Shown here: positions 1 through 8,504 of the stretch, piece after piece | Layout: each line of letters starts with the position of its first letter | Position numbering within the stretch: position 1 is the first letter of the stretch | Origin: NORP240 sp965222175 | GTDB taxonomy: Bacteria > Pseudomonadota > Gammaproteobacteria > Pseudomonadales > Pseudohongiellaceae | Direction: 5' to 3' | Length of the DNA stretch: 64,000 nucleotides | NCBI GenBank assembly: GCA_965222175.1 | Contig: OZ244938.1 | Coordinates: 3,534,001 to 3,598,000 of the forward strand | Position numbers and translations under genes: made by a program | The notes under the pieces: model-generated | Database searches by the model: none | Told to the model about the DNA's origin: nothing | Seen by the model: only the letters and a program-made list of their open reading frames with translations

Positions 1-1916
1 CGCTGGTGGAAGACGTCCTGGCGGTGAGAATCAATGCCGATCGCCGGGACGACCCGGGGTTCATCGATTACAACTACGTCGTCCGTGAAGGCGGCGTCTC
101 CAACCCGGAACCGGATCGCAGCGATTCCGCCGCCGTGTCCGCCAACCTGCGCCGCGTGGAAGACGCCAACGATGAACTGACTGACTCCCTGCGGGTCAAC
201 CTGCACTGGACGCCCACGGACTGGCTGGATGCCAACCTCTGGTACTACGAGCAGGAAACCGAGGCCGGCGGCCGCCAGGTCAACCATCGGCTGGCCTTTG
301 ACACGGGACGCTACGAGTCCGGCTACCGGTATGAGGAACCCTTCGACTTCACCAATGAACTGATCAGCTTCGATGCCAGGGTGGACCTGGGCTTTGCCGA
401 GGCCACCCTGGTTTACGGCGAGGCCGAGTATGAAGAACTGGGTCAGCGGGATCAGACCGACCTGCTGCTGGATTTCGAATACGGCTACGAATTCTTCCCC
501 TCGTTCTCTTCCTTCACCCGGGAGGTGGCGGAACAGAAGGCGGAAACCACCGAAATACGCCTGGTTTCAACCTACGGCGGACCGCTTTCCTGGGTCGTTG
601 GCTACTTCCATGACGACGCCAACCGGATAGCCACCAGTGAAGAGTTCACTCCCGGTTTCGACGCCTGGGCGTTTGACAATTTCGGTACTTTCGCCTTGCG
701 CCCGGCCAACGACGAATACGTTGAACTTTCTGACCAGAATCTCGAGGAAACCGCGCTTTACGCCGAAGTTTCCTTCGACCTGACCGATGATTTTACCGTC
801 ACCCTCGGCTACCGCGACTACGAATTTGAAACCGACATCCAGGGCGGTTTCGGGCTTCCCCTGGGCGAAACCCTGTTCGGCGGCGCCCCGACGGACTTCT
901 GCAGTGTTGCCGCCGCCGGTGGTCCGCTGGCCTTCGCCGACCAGGTATTCGGTGGCGATCCCCAGTGTGTCGACCTGGGCGCCAACGAAGGCACCGACGA
1001 CGGCGAACTGGCCAAGGTCAACTTTGCCTGGAATGCCACCGTGGACGACCTGTTTTACCTGACCTACTCACAGGGTTACCGCAACGGCGGCCTGAACGCT
1101 GTGCCGGAATGTACCGACGAGCAGATCAACAGCGGGCAACAGCAGCTGTGTGCCCTGCCCAACGAAATCTTTATCGACCCGGACACTATCGACAACTATG
1201 AAATCGGCTACAAGGGTCTGATTACCGACAACCTGTCCGCCAGCGCCGCCATCTATCTGATTCACTGGGAAGACCTGCAGGTCGCCACCACTACCCAGTT
1301 CGGCAGCCTGCCCATCACCGGTAACGGCAGTGGCGCGGAGACCAAGGGATTCGAGTTCCAGGGTCAGTGGATAATCGATACCAGCTGGTCCGCCTCCATG
1401 ACCTATGCCTATACCAAGGCTGAACTCAGCGAACGGGCACCGGAACTGGTGGATATTTTCGATGCCCTGGCCGGGGCCAGGCTGCCCGGCCATGCCGAAC
1501 ACCAGGGCTCGCTTAACATCAACTACGACACCCAGGTACTGAATGGCTGGGACCTTACCCTCAATTATGGCCTGGTGTTTTCCAGCGATGTCTTTAACGT
1601 CGTCGGCGGTGACGAAGACCCGCTGGTAGACGCGTTTTTCGGTGACGAACCCGGCGACTTTGGCGGCGAGGCCATTCCCAGCTATGACGTCCACCACCTG
1701 TCCGCCACCCTGCGCCAGGATGCCTGGACACTGCAGGCCTACGTGGACAACCTGTGGGATGAGTACTATATAACCGGAACCCGCAGCACGCGGCGATTTC
1801 TGCAAAATGAGAGAACCGGCCCCGGTAACGATATTGCCGGCTTCACGCTGAGATCCTACGCGCAGTATGTGGGCACACCCCGCACCTTCGGCTTCCGGGT
1901 CAACTACGAGTTCTGA
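1..1916 (+). CDS. TonB-dependent receptor, C-terminal part (5' end outside window)
   Basis: Outer-membrane TonB-dependent receptor that imports a ligand (siderophore, sugar, cofactor or similar) at the expense of TonB energy. About 636 codons are readable from the window edge. They show alternating short beta strands rich in aromatic residues, acidic surface loops, the internal pattern LTYSQGYRNGGLN typical of the barrel, and the C-terminal ending FGFRVNYEF, whose terminal Phe is the usual outer-membrane assembly signal. The N-terminal signal peptide, TonB box and most of the plug are missing because the gene begins upstream, so no start codon should be assigned. The paired cysteines near codons 299-322 fall in a loop region. 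It is followed by a TPR-sulfotransferase gene, a common neighbour of such receptors in gammaproteobacteria. The substrate cannot be inferred. Confidence 0.93.
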   Translation, partial: LVEDVLAVRINADRRDDPGFIDYNYVVREGGVSNPEPDRSDSAAVSANLRRVEDANDELTDSLRVNLHWTPTDWLDANLWYYEQETEAGGRQVNHRLAFDTGRYESGYRYEEPFDFTNELISFDARVDLGFAEATLVYGEAEYEELGQRDQTDLLLDFEYGYEFFPSFSSFTREVAEQKAETTEIRLVSTYGGPLSWVVGYFHDDANRIATSEEFTPGFDAWAFDNFGTFALRPANDEYVELSDQNLEETALYAEVSFDLTDDFTVTLGYRDYEFETDIQGGFGLPLGETLFGGAPTDFCSVAAAGGPLAFADQVFGGDPQCVDLGANEGTDDGELAKVNFAWNATVDDLFYLTYSQGYRNGGLNAVPECTDEQINSGQQQLCALPNEIFIDPDTIDNYEIGYKGLITDNLSASAAIYLIHWEDLQVATTTQFGSLPITGNGSGAETKGFEFQGQWIIDTSWSASMTYAYTKAELSERAPELVDIFDALAGARLPGHAEHQGSLNINYDTQVLNGWDLTLNYGLVFSSDVFNVVGGDEDPLVDAFFGDEPGDFGGEAIPSYDVHHLSATLRQDAWTLQAYVDNLWDEYYITGTRSTRRFLQNERTGPGNDIAGFTLRSYAQYVGTPRTFGFRVNYEF

Positions 1917-2224
1917 CCGGACAGGTGCGAAACACACTCCATGAGGGCGACCTGATCCGTCCTGTCATGGCAGTCCCGGGGCGATACCGGGCTTCCGTGC
2001 CGGGAACACCAAGGGCAGGAATTCCGGGGCCACGAGGCAGAAAATCGGCATCGCCGGACTTTCGGCTTACGGAATGACTTGGTGTTTTGAATGAGCCGGC
2101 TGGAATTTCAAACTTTGGCGGAGGCTCTTTTTGAATGCTGGTTCCGTGCCCGCCCTCGCACTGCACATTCTGCGAAAAATCAAAACTGGAAAGTAATTAA
2201 TTATCCGGGAGCCCGAACGGGTAA
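1917..2224. other. Intergenic region between receptor and TPR-sulfotransferase
   Basis: This 308-bp gap holds no convincing gene. A small GC-rich hairpin, CCCGG / CCGGG around a 7-nt loop, lies near 1977-1993 and could help end the receptor transcript, but it has no T-tract. The last 50 bases are AT-rich and probably contain the promoter of the next gene. I could not pick a -35/-10 pair with confidence. Confidence 0.4.
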
Positions 2225-3817
2225 ATGAGTGCATCCACCACGCAACTTGACGCCCTGCTGCAACGCGCGACCCTCGCCCTGAATGCCGGAGCGTACCGGG
2301 AGCTGCAACAGCTCTGCAGGCAGATTCTGGCAATCGACAAAGACCAGGCTGACGCCTGGTTTTTCATGAGTATTGTCGCCGAAGCCGGCGGTCAGCCCGG
2401 TCATGCCCTGCAGTTCGTGGACCGGGCGCTGCTGCTGGTTCCCGCTCACCCCGAATATCTCAGCCAGAAGGCCAGGCTGCACAGCCTGCTGAACCAGTTT
2501 CCCCAGGCGCGGGATGCGGCAGAACGGGCGATCGGCACACAACCGGAACAGGCCATCGTGCTGGACACCCTGGGCGTGGTGTTTACGCGCCTGGGCTACC
2601 ATGACAAGGCGGCCGGCCTGTTGCGGCAGGCGGTACAGAAACAGCCGGACAATCCCCAGTTTCAGTTCAACCTGGGCTCGGCGCTGCAGTTTCTGGGCCA
2701 GGATCAGCAGGCCCGCGAGGCCTATGCCGCGGCTATCGCCAACCGGCCGGATTTCAGCCGTGCCTACTGGGCCCTCTCCGAGCTGGACAAGAACCGGGCC
2801 GACCCCGGCCGTCTCGAAGCACTGCAGGCACTGCACGAAAGGAACACCAACAGCACCGACGATCAGCTTTACCTGGCCCATGCCCTGTCCCGGGAATATG
2901 AGAAGCGCCAGGACTACGACCAGGCATTCTCCTGTCTGGCAGCCGCCAAGCAGCGCCGCAGGTCCGGAATCAACTACGCAGTGGACGACGACCTGGCCCT
3001 GTTCAAGACCGTGAGGGAGCTGTTTACCGACTCACCTCCAGTAAAAGCCTCGTCCACACCCCTTGCCAGTCGTCCACTGTTCATTGTCGGCATGCCCCGA
3101 ACCGGCACCACCCTGGTTGAACGTATCCTGGGCTCACACTCGGGAGTACTGTCCCTGGGCGAGTTGCAGGACTTTCCCCGGGCGCTGAAAAAACTGGCGG
3201 GCACCCGGACCAACCGGGTGCTGGACCGGGAAACCGTGGCAACGGCCGGGCAGAAGAGCATGGCTCAGCTGGGCCGGTCCTACGCCGCGATGCTGGCGGA
3301 CCGGGTTCCACAACAGGGCTGGTTCATCGACAAGCTGCCGCTGAATTTTCTCTGCGCCGGGTTCATTCGGGCGGCAATGCCGGATGCCAGGATTGTCTGC
3401 CTGCGCAGAAACCCGCTGGATACCTGCCTGAGCAACTACCGGCAGCTGTTTGCCCTGAATTACCCCTACTACAACTACAGCTACGACCTGGCGGATACCG
3501 CCCGCTACTACGTCGGCTTTCATGGCCTGATCGAGTTGTGGCAGGAACTGCTGGGCGATGGCTTTTACCAGCTGCGCTATGAACAGCTGATAGAGGAACC
3601 GGAGCCCACGGTGCGGGAGCTGCTGGATTTCGTCGGCCTGGACTGGGAGGCCGGCTGCCTGGATTTCCACCGCAATACCAGTGCGGTGGCAACGGCAAGC
3701 GCGGCCCAGGTACGACAGCCGCTGTATTCAAGCGCCGTCGCCCGCTGGAGGAAATACGAGAAGCACCTGACCCCTGCCATGGAGGTGCTGGACGCTGCCG
3801 GGGTCAGTTACCTGTAA
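2225..3817 (+). CDS. TPR-repeat sulfotransferase family protein
   Basis: Predicted cytoplasmic sulfotransferase of about 530 residues that would move a sulfuryl group from PAPS to an unknown acceptor. Roughly residues 1-250 are tetratricopeptide repeats (for example ALQFVDRALLLVPAHPEYL and KAAGLLRQAVQKQPDNPQF). Residues about 280-520 are the sulfotransferase domain, with the PAPS 5'-phosphosulfate loop FIVGMPRTGTTLVERIL and a downstream RRNPLDTCLSNYRQ segment matching the 3'-phosphate-binding R/S region. There is no signal peptide. The ATG at 2225 gives the complete TPR array. The same-strand TonB receptor upstream fits a linkage often seen in marine and soil Gammaproteobacteria. The acceptor molecule is not predictable. 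Confidence 0.88.
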   Translation: MSASTTQLDALLQRATLALNAGAYRELQQLCRQILAIDKDQADAWFFMSIVAEAGGQPGHALQFVDRALLLVPAHPEYLSQKARLHSLLNQFPQARDAAERAIGTQPEQAIVLDTLGVVFTRLGYHDKAAGLLRQAVQKQPDNPQFQFNLGSALQFLGQDQQAREAYAAAIANRPDFSRAYWALSELDKNRADPGRLEALQALHERNTNSTDDQLYLAHALSREYEKRQDYDQAFSCLAAAKQRRRSGINYAVDDDLALFKTVRELFTDSPPVKASSTPLASRPLFIVGMPRTGTTLVERILGSHSGVLSLGELQDFPRALKKLAGTRTNRVLDRETVATAGQKSMAQLGRSYAAMLADRVPQQGWFIDKLPLNFLCAGFIRAAMPDARIVCLRRNPLDTCLSNYRQLFALNYPYYNYSYDLADTARYYVGFHGLIELWQELLGDGFYQLRYEQLIEEPEPTVRELLDFVGLDWEAGCLDFHRNTSAVATASAAQVRQPLYSSAVARWRKYEKHLTPAMEVLDAAGVSYL

Positions 3818-3908
3818 GTGGTAAGCGCGGTCGGCGGACTGTCGATGGTTAAGGCCCCTCTGATTGCCAGAGGATTACCCTGACCGCTGCAGCCTGGTAA
3901 AACCCGGA

Positions 3909-5672
3909 TCAGCTGCCCAGCAACCAGATTTCCTTTTCGTCCAGGGACCGCTCCCGGTTCATCAGCGTCCAGTCCGAATGCTCGTCCAGGGCGGACTGGC
4001 CCAGGGCGAACAGGATCAGCCGCTGCTTGTCCAGGTCGTCGCCGGCCAGTAGCAGGCGCTGGTGGGCATTGTCGAAAATGCGGTACATGAATTCGTACTG
4101 CTTGATCAGTTCCTTGGTGCCCACGGCGTAGGTGTAGCCCTCCCGCACCGCGTAGAGCAGCAGGGCGGAGCCCATGACAACGTAAAGGGCGGACTGGATC
4201 GGTTCCGGCAGCGATTGCCCCACCAGCAGGAACAGCATCACCGTCACCACGTTGACTACCAGGCTCAGACGCCCCAGCCTTTCCGTCAATCGGTAGCGCT
4301 GGGCACGCTCGGTGGCCTTGCGTTTGTAGTAGCCCAGCTGTCCCGTTTTCTCCGAGCCTACCCACTCGTCGATGGTGAACTGCACCCCCCGGGGATCCCG
4401 GTTGGGTCTGGCATCACAGCGAAAGCCGGCCACCCGCATGACGTTTCGAATCCAGCCGAATTCCGGGTCCTCGCTCTGCAGGTAGGAGTCGTGGGTGAAC
4501 TTCCACTTGCTTTCGCTGGTGACACCGGCCACGGCCCAGTAAAACTGCACCCGCAGTCCTTCTGCCAGGGTCCGGTAATCCAGGTACTTGCGTTGCCAGC
4601 CATTGCGCTTGGCCCAGATCTGGGCACCCGCGGCAATGGCAAAAAAAACCAGGAAGGCTACCAGGAAAAACTGCAGTGATTCGAAATCGTCGTACAGCAG
4701 GAACATCAGTCCCATGAGAAAAGCCATCCAGTGGGTTATCAACAGCGTGCGCAGTGTCTTGCGCTGATAGTGCATGGCCAGCCAGTCGGCCTTGTTGTAG
4801 ATCCTGTCGATTTCCTCCACCCCCGGCGGCAGACGCTCGTCGTTGTCTTTTCCAATAAGGGGCCAGTGCTCCCCCTCCATCTGCCGGGCAAACTGACGGG
4901 CATCCTGGCTGAACTCCGAGGCCCGTCGGAAGATCAGCTGGTGCTGCAGGGGCAGTTCCTTCGCCCGGGGTTGATCAGGATCCTTGGTGAACCAGCACCA
5001 GTCGATGACCGGCTCCTGCGTCTCCTGGCGATCCTGGTGACTGCGCCGCGAACAGCTGATGTGGTAGACCAGGTCACTCTCGTCGTCGATCATCATCTGC
5101 TGGGACTCGACGGTACTGGAGGTGAAACCCTCCATGACGTCGTCGTGGTGAAACCGCACCACCTGGGCGGTGCCACCCAGGGCAGCGGAGGGTCGCCCGT
5201 CCCAGATGGCCAGCAGGATGTGGCAGTGGGCGCTGAGAAACGTCCCCATGGCCGCATAGGGATAGGAGACTTGCCAGTTCTCCTCGTCGAAGCCCGACGG
5301 TGCCGGCGGTATCTCGTGGCCCAGGTCGAAAACCCGGGTGGCCCTGGTGCAGAAATACTCGAACTGGGCCAGGGTTTCGGCGCTGCCGAAATCGCCGCGA
5401 TAGTCCTCGATGGACTTGGGCAGCGGCACCCACAATTCCAGGGCCAGCTCATCCGCCACCTGGGCAACCAGCAGGTCCGCTCCCTCGGCAAGGGGCGACA
5501 TGATGGTCAGCCTGCGGTACGGGTAGTCATCGATCAACTGCTGGAACAGGCGTCGAACCTGATCCTTGATCAGGGGGATTTCCGCCGGCACCAGGTCGCG
5601 GTGACCGGTGACGGCGACTACCAGGGGCAGGGCGAAAGCATTGTCTTCATTACCGCTGCGTGCTGAATTCAT
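3909..5672 (-). CDS. SLOG-like nucleotide-binding domain fused to four-TM module
   Basis: A protein of about 587 residues; the ATG at 5672 is preferred over an in-frame TTG 24 bases upstream. Residues 15-110 resemble the SLOG/LOG Rossmannoid superfamily: hydrophobic strand LPLVVAVTGHRDL, then the loop MSPLAEGADLLVAQVA, the usual ligand-binding pattern of DprA/YspA-type SLOG proteins. A middle section contains many His and acidic residues. Two hydrophobic hairpins follow, at about residues 312-358 and 467-510, with a conserved-looking amphipathic element LDYRTLAEGLRVQFYW between them, reminiscent of SLATT/2TM effectors that associate with SLOG domains. In known conflict and signalling systems such proteins are thought to sense a nucleotide and act on the membrane. 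It lies 75 bp behind the lectin-like gene and downstream of a TIR protein on the same strand. Domain assignment is by eye; function is inferred. Confidence 0.6.
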   Translation of the reverse strand: MNSARSGNEDNAFALPLVVAVTGHRDLVPAEIPLIKDQVRRLFQQLIDDYPYRRLTIMSPLAEGADLLVAQVADELALELWVPLPKSIEDYRGDFGSAETLAQFEYFCTRATRVFDLGHEIPPAPSGFDEENWQVSYPYAAMGTFLSAHCHILLAIWDGRPSAALGGTAQVVRFHHDDVMEGFTSSTVESQQMMIDDESDLVYHISCSRRSHQDRQETQEPVIDWCWFTKDPDQPRAKELPLQHQLIFRRASEFSQDARQFARQMEGEHWPLIGKDNDERLPPGVEEIDRIYNKADWLAMHYQRKTLRTLLITHWMAFLMGLMFLLYDDFESLQFFLVAFLVFFAIAAGAQIWAKRNGWQRKYLDYRTLAEGLRVQFYWAVAGVTSESKWKFTHDSYLQSEDPEFGWIRNVMRVAGFRCDARPNRDPRGVQFTIDEWVGSEKTGQLGYYKRKATERAQRYRLTERLGRLSLVVNVVTVMLFLLVGQSLPEPIQSALYVVMGSALLLYAVREGYTYAVGTKELIKQYEFMYRIFDNAHQRLLLAGDDLDKQRLILFALGQSALDEHSDWTLMNRERSLDEKEIWLLGS

Positions 5673-5771
5673 GTACTCTTCACGAGCGTACTCCAACCGG
5701 ACCCGCCCTGGCTGTTATCCACTTACGAGACTGCAACCCGCGAACTTCGCTACAGACTCACAACGCGTGCG

Positions 5772-7988
5772 CTATTCCTGTAACCGCAGGTCTGGCTTAA
5801 GTTCCTCAAACTCAGCAGGCAAGGGATACTCAACAAAATTTAAGGGATGAAGAAGCCGGTCATGTACAGTGAACGCGGCCGTCAGTGCTCGCGGTACCAG
5901 ATTACCGCGATAATTGGTAACGATAGGGCAGTCGTCAAACCCGGTCACTTCACCGCTGTCGTATGAATCATCGTTGTAGGCATCCCTGGCCAATTGTTCA
6001 AAGGCGCCAATAGCACCAGTATAATCTAGGTTCCAAAGTGCATCACGGGCATCGTCAAGAGAAGCCTGTACCGCGTCCAGCAATTCAATATTGGCACAAC
6101 TGCCAGCCTCGGAAATCGTGTCCTGTATGCCTTCGGACTGTCCGTAAACGTTTAACCACTCCAACACCCGACTTCTGCGATTCAGGTCAATACGTACGGG
6201 AAAAACGTGAGTAGTTCGCCTGGTCAATGACCAACTGCGATTGCACTGCACGGTTTCTACGATCATCTTCGACCCCTCCACATTGGGCCATTCCCCGAAA
6301 TTCGGAACCGTGCCGCCGAGATCCAGTGGACGATAGGCTTTGCCATTTTCACAGACTGGTGACTTGTCCAGTGGCATATTACTGTAATCGATTAGCGTCT
6401 CGGGAAAGCCGACAACAGATACAGGTCCGTCATATTCTGCCGTCGACCGGACCACCCCGATTGTAAGCCACACATCTTCAACAGGACCCTCATCAGGTGA
6501 ATCTCCGGGTAAATCAACTTCACCGACGAATCCTCGGTAGCTGTAGGGGATAGCAAGGTCAATGACACCCAGCAATTCTTCCCAGGTTTCGAATTCCGGA
6601 TCCACGGTTGTCTCGATACCAGGAAGAGCGCCTGTACATGTACCGGTACCTGCCAGTTCATGAAGCCGCAAATTTCGAGGTTGGAAATATTGCCATACCC
6701 TTCCCCAGAAACGTCTCGTCACTTCTCGCGGATCCGGAGCGACACAAAAATCTGCGTTCGTCAGCCCGGCTACGGCCACGTCGCCCTCCTGTTCGAAGGC
6801 ATCTATATCGAAGATGGTTCCCGTTCCCAGTGGTGTGGGTATATTCCTCACGGCGCCTGCTTCAATCCTCGCAGTGCGCTGGATGAGTGTGGGTTCAAAC
6901 GCTCCATCGTCGTCGGAAACACCATCGATAAACCTGACGATGTAGACGGCTGCCCGGGGATACTCAACAACAAAACTGCCTATATTGGCCAGATTTCCTT
7001 CGTCATTCCAACCAACATCTTCCCCATTGGAGTCTAAATTGACGGCAAGACTTGATTCCCCGTTTCCAGCATCATTTGGCTCTCCGGGCAACCAGTTCGT
7101 ATAGGCTCCCTCGTCTGAAAGGCATCCCTCGCCATTCAGCCATTTCCATCCTCGCAGGGGAGTGCTGAGAGAGGGATCCGGGCACTCTTCCAGATCTTGT
7201 ACCGCACCAGCCCATGCTTCCGAACCGTTTGCAAGTTCTACCAATTCGTCGATCCTGGCATCCTCATCGGCACTGGTGATAGTTGCCAGATAGCCGGCTT
7301 TTCCAAATAGAAACATTGACTCAGCCGTACTTTTTGCCAGTTCCCAACTCTTGTCATCCCCGCTGGCGTAAGTCACGACCTCATAGAATCCCAGCGGGTA
7401 GTTTGAACCATCCACGACCTGGAAAAACGCTTCGCCGGTTCCAGGCTGATCGGTGGGTTGTACTATGTTTCGAAACTGCAACAATTCACCTGGCCCGATG
7501 TTGGCAAGGAGAGCGTCAAAGGGATCCGTGGCAGGATCGAAAACATCAGGTGTATACCCGGGCTCTTCCTCGAAGTCAGCCGGATTGAAAAACTCAAACT
7601 CCCAGACCACATCTTCACTATTGCGACCGTTAGTCAACTGAACAGCCCCGTCAACAATAATGTCATCAATAATCACGCCGCCGATAGCGGGGGATGTATC
7701 GTCAACCTTCAACTGCAGAAACTCCAGGTCGGCCTCGGTTACCGAATAATTTTCCGAATAGTCTCCCGGTAGCAGTTGCCAACGAAACACCGCTTCGTCC
7801 ACACCCAGGGACGATTCCGGATCAGCAGCACTAGGAAGAAACAGGCGAGTTTCGTATTCGACACCTGCCTGGGGTTGCGCTTGTGCTGTTGAACTCACCA
7901 GCACGCCAAGGGCGGCAACCAGCGAAAATACCAAGAAGCAGAACCGGTGGGCTGATTGCACATAACTGTAGTGGTCAAGCGAATTCAT
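5772..7988 (-). CDS. Secreted C-type-lectin-like protein of unknown function
   Basis: A 738-residue protein with a perfect AGGAGA ribosome-binding site before ATG 7988. After a short polar N-terminus there is a hydrophobic segment (CFLVFSLVAALGVLVSS) and a likely signal-peptidase site at AQA-QPQ, so it is probably exported. Residues about 205-345 read like a C-type lectin fold: SWELAKSTAESM, GYLATITSADEDARI, AWAGAVQDLEE, GWKWLNGEGC, TNWLPGEPNDAGNGE and VGWNDEGN, including the EPN motif typical of mannose-type calcium binding. Flanking parts are acidic and beta-rich with scattered cysteines, and I do not recognise them. Base composition looks more AT-rich than neighbours, hinting at transfer. 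It precedes the SLOG/TM gene by 75 bp, so the two are probably co-transcribed. A carbohydrate- or surface-binding role is inference. Confidence 0.65.
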   Translation of the reverse strand: MNSLDHYSYVQSAHRFCFLVFSLVAALGVLVSSTAQAQPQAGVEYETRLFLPSAADPESSLGVDEAVFRWQLLPGDYSENYSVTEADLEFLQLKVDDTSPAIGGVIIDDIIVDGAVQLTNGRNSEDVVWEFEFFNPADFEEEPGYTPDVFDPATDPFDALLANIGPGELLQFRNIVQPTDQPGTGEAFFQVVDGSNYPLGFYEVVTYASGDDKSWELAKSTAESMFLFGKAGYLATITSADEDARIDELVELANGSEAWAGAVQDLEECPDPSLSTPLRGWKWLNGEGCLSDEGAYTNWLPGEPNDAGNGESSLAVNLDSNGEDVGWNDEGNLANIGSFVVEYPRAAVYIVRFIDGVSDDDGAFEPTLIQRTARIEAGAVRNIPTPLGTGTIFDIDAFEQEGDVAVAGLTNADFCVAPDPREVTRRFWGRVWQYFQPRNLRLHELAGTGTCTGALPGIETTVDPEFETWEELLGVIDLAIPYSYRGFVGEVDLPGDSPDEGPVEDVWLTIGVVRSTAEYDGPVSVVGFPETLIDYSNMPLDKSPVCENGKAYRPLDLGGTVPNFGEWPNVEGSKMIVETVQCNRSWSLTRRTTHVFPVRIDLNRRSRVLEWLNVYGQSEGIQDTISEAGSCANIELLDAVQASLDDARDALWNLDYTGAIGAFEQLARDAYNDDSYDSGEVTGFDDCPIVTNYRGNLVPRALTAAFTVHDRLLHPLNFVEYPLPAEFEELKPDLRLQE

Positions 7989-8504
7989 TTAGATCTCCTC
8001 TTAACTGACAATGAACAGCATCGCCAGTGATTCACTATTGGCTATCGTACGCCGGCAGGTTTCGGTAAAAATTGATCGGTCGGCAGTGTGGTTACTGGCG
8101 TTTCTTTTTCAATGCGCCCTCTTAGAGATGTTAATGGACGCAAGTTTTACGCCAAATTAAAAAACCAACAAATTCAAAGGATTGGAAGTCGGTCGCAGAG
8201 AATAGGCAAAGATCCTGACACTATTGTACAAATCTCTCGGACAGAATGTAAATTTATTTGACACTTTCGTACACTAAATGAGCAAGTGACAGCTCTTGCG
8301 ACTCAACCCTTATCAATGTATCCGGTACATACCGTGGATCGTATTGAATCGACCCGCCGGAATGCAAACAGAACGGCACTTACTGAACAGCCTGCCCGAA
8401 CTTACCGCAACCAACCTGTCACGTGTTGGTGCACCGCAGCATTGCTGCTTTCCCGGTGAGAGTCGGCGTTGATTCCGAATCCTGTCTGGTTGCTGTGAAC
8501 CTGT
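7989..8504. other. AT-rich intergenic region upstream of lectin-like gene
   Basis: This 516-bp gap separates the end of the TIR-TPR gene from the start of the lectin-like gene, both on the minus strand. It is AT-rich (for example 8150-8280) and should hold the promoter for the lectin/SLOG pair. No open frame of note, hairpin terminator or repeat was found in it. A TTGACA hexamer at 8258-8263 on the plus strand has no suitable -10 partner. Confidence 0.4.

Noticed and set aside
1068..1937. Minus-strand frame of 289 codons opposite the TonB receptor
   Set aside because: The receptor strand has clear beta-barrel protein features and the proper C-terminus; the antisense product has none.
4731..5666. 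Open plus-strand frame of 311 codons opposite the SLOG/TM gene
   Set aside because: It mirrors the codon pattern of the minus-strand gene, has no ribosome-binding site and gives a low-complexity Gly/Val/Gln-rich product. It is a shadow of the GC-rich coding strand.
8258..8290. TTGACA hexamer as a sigma-70 promoter
   Set aside because: No acceptable -10 sequence at 16-18 bp and no plus-strand gene downstream.
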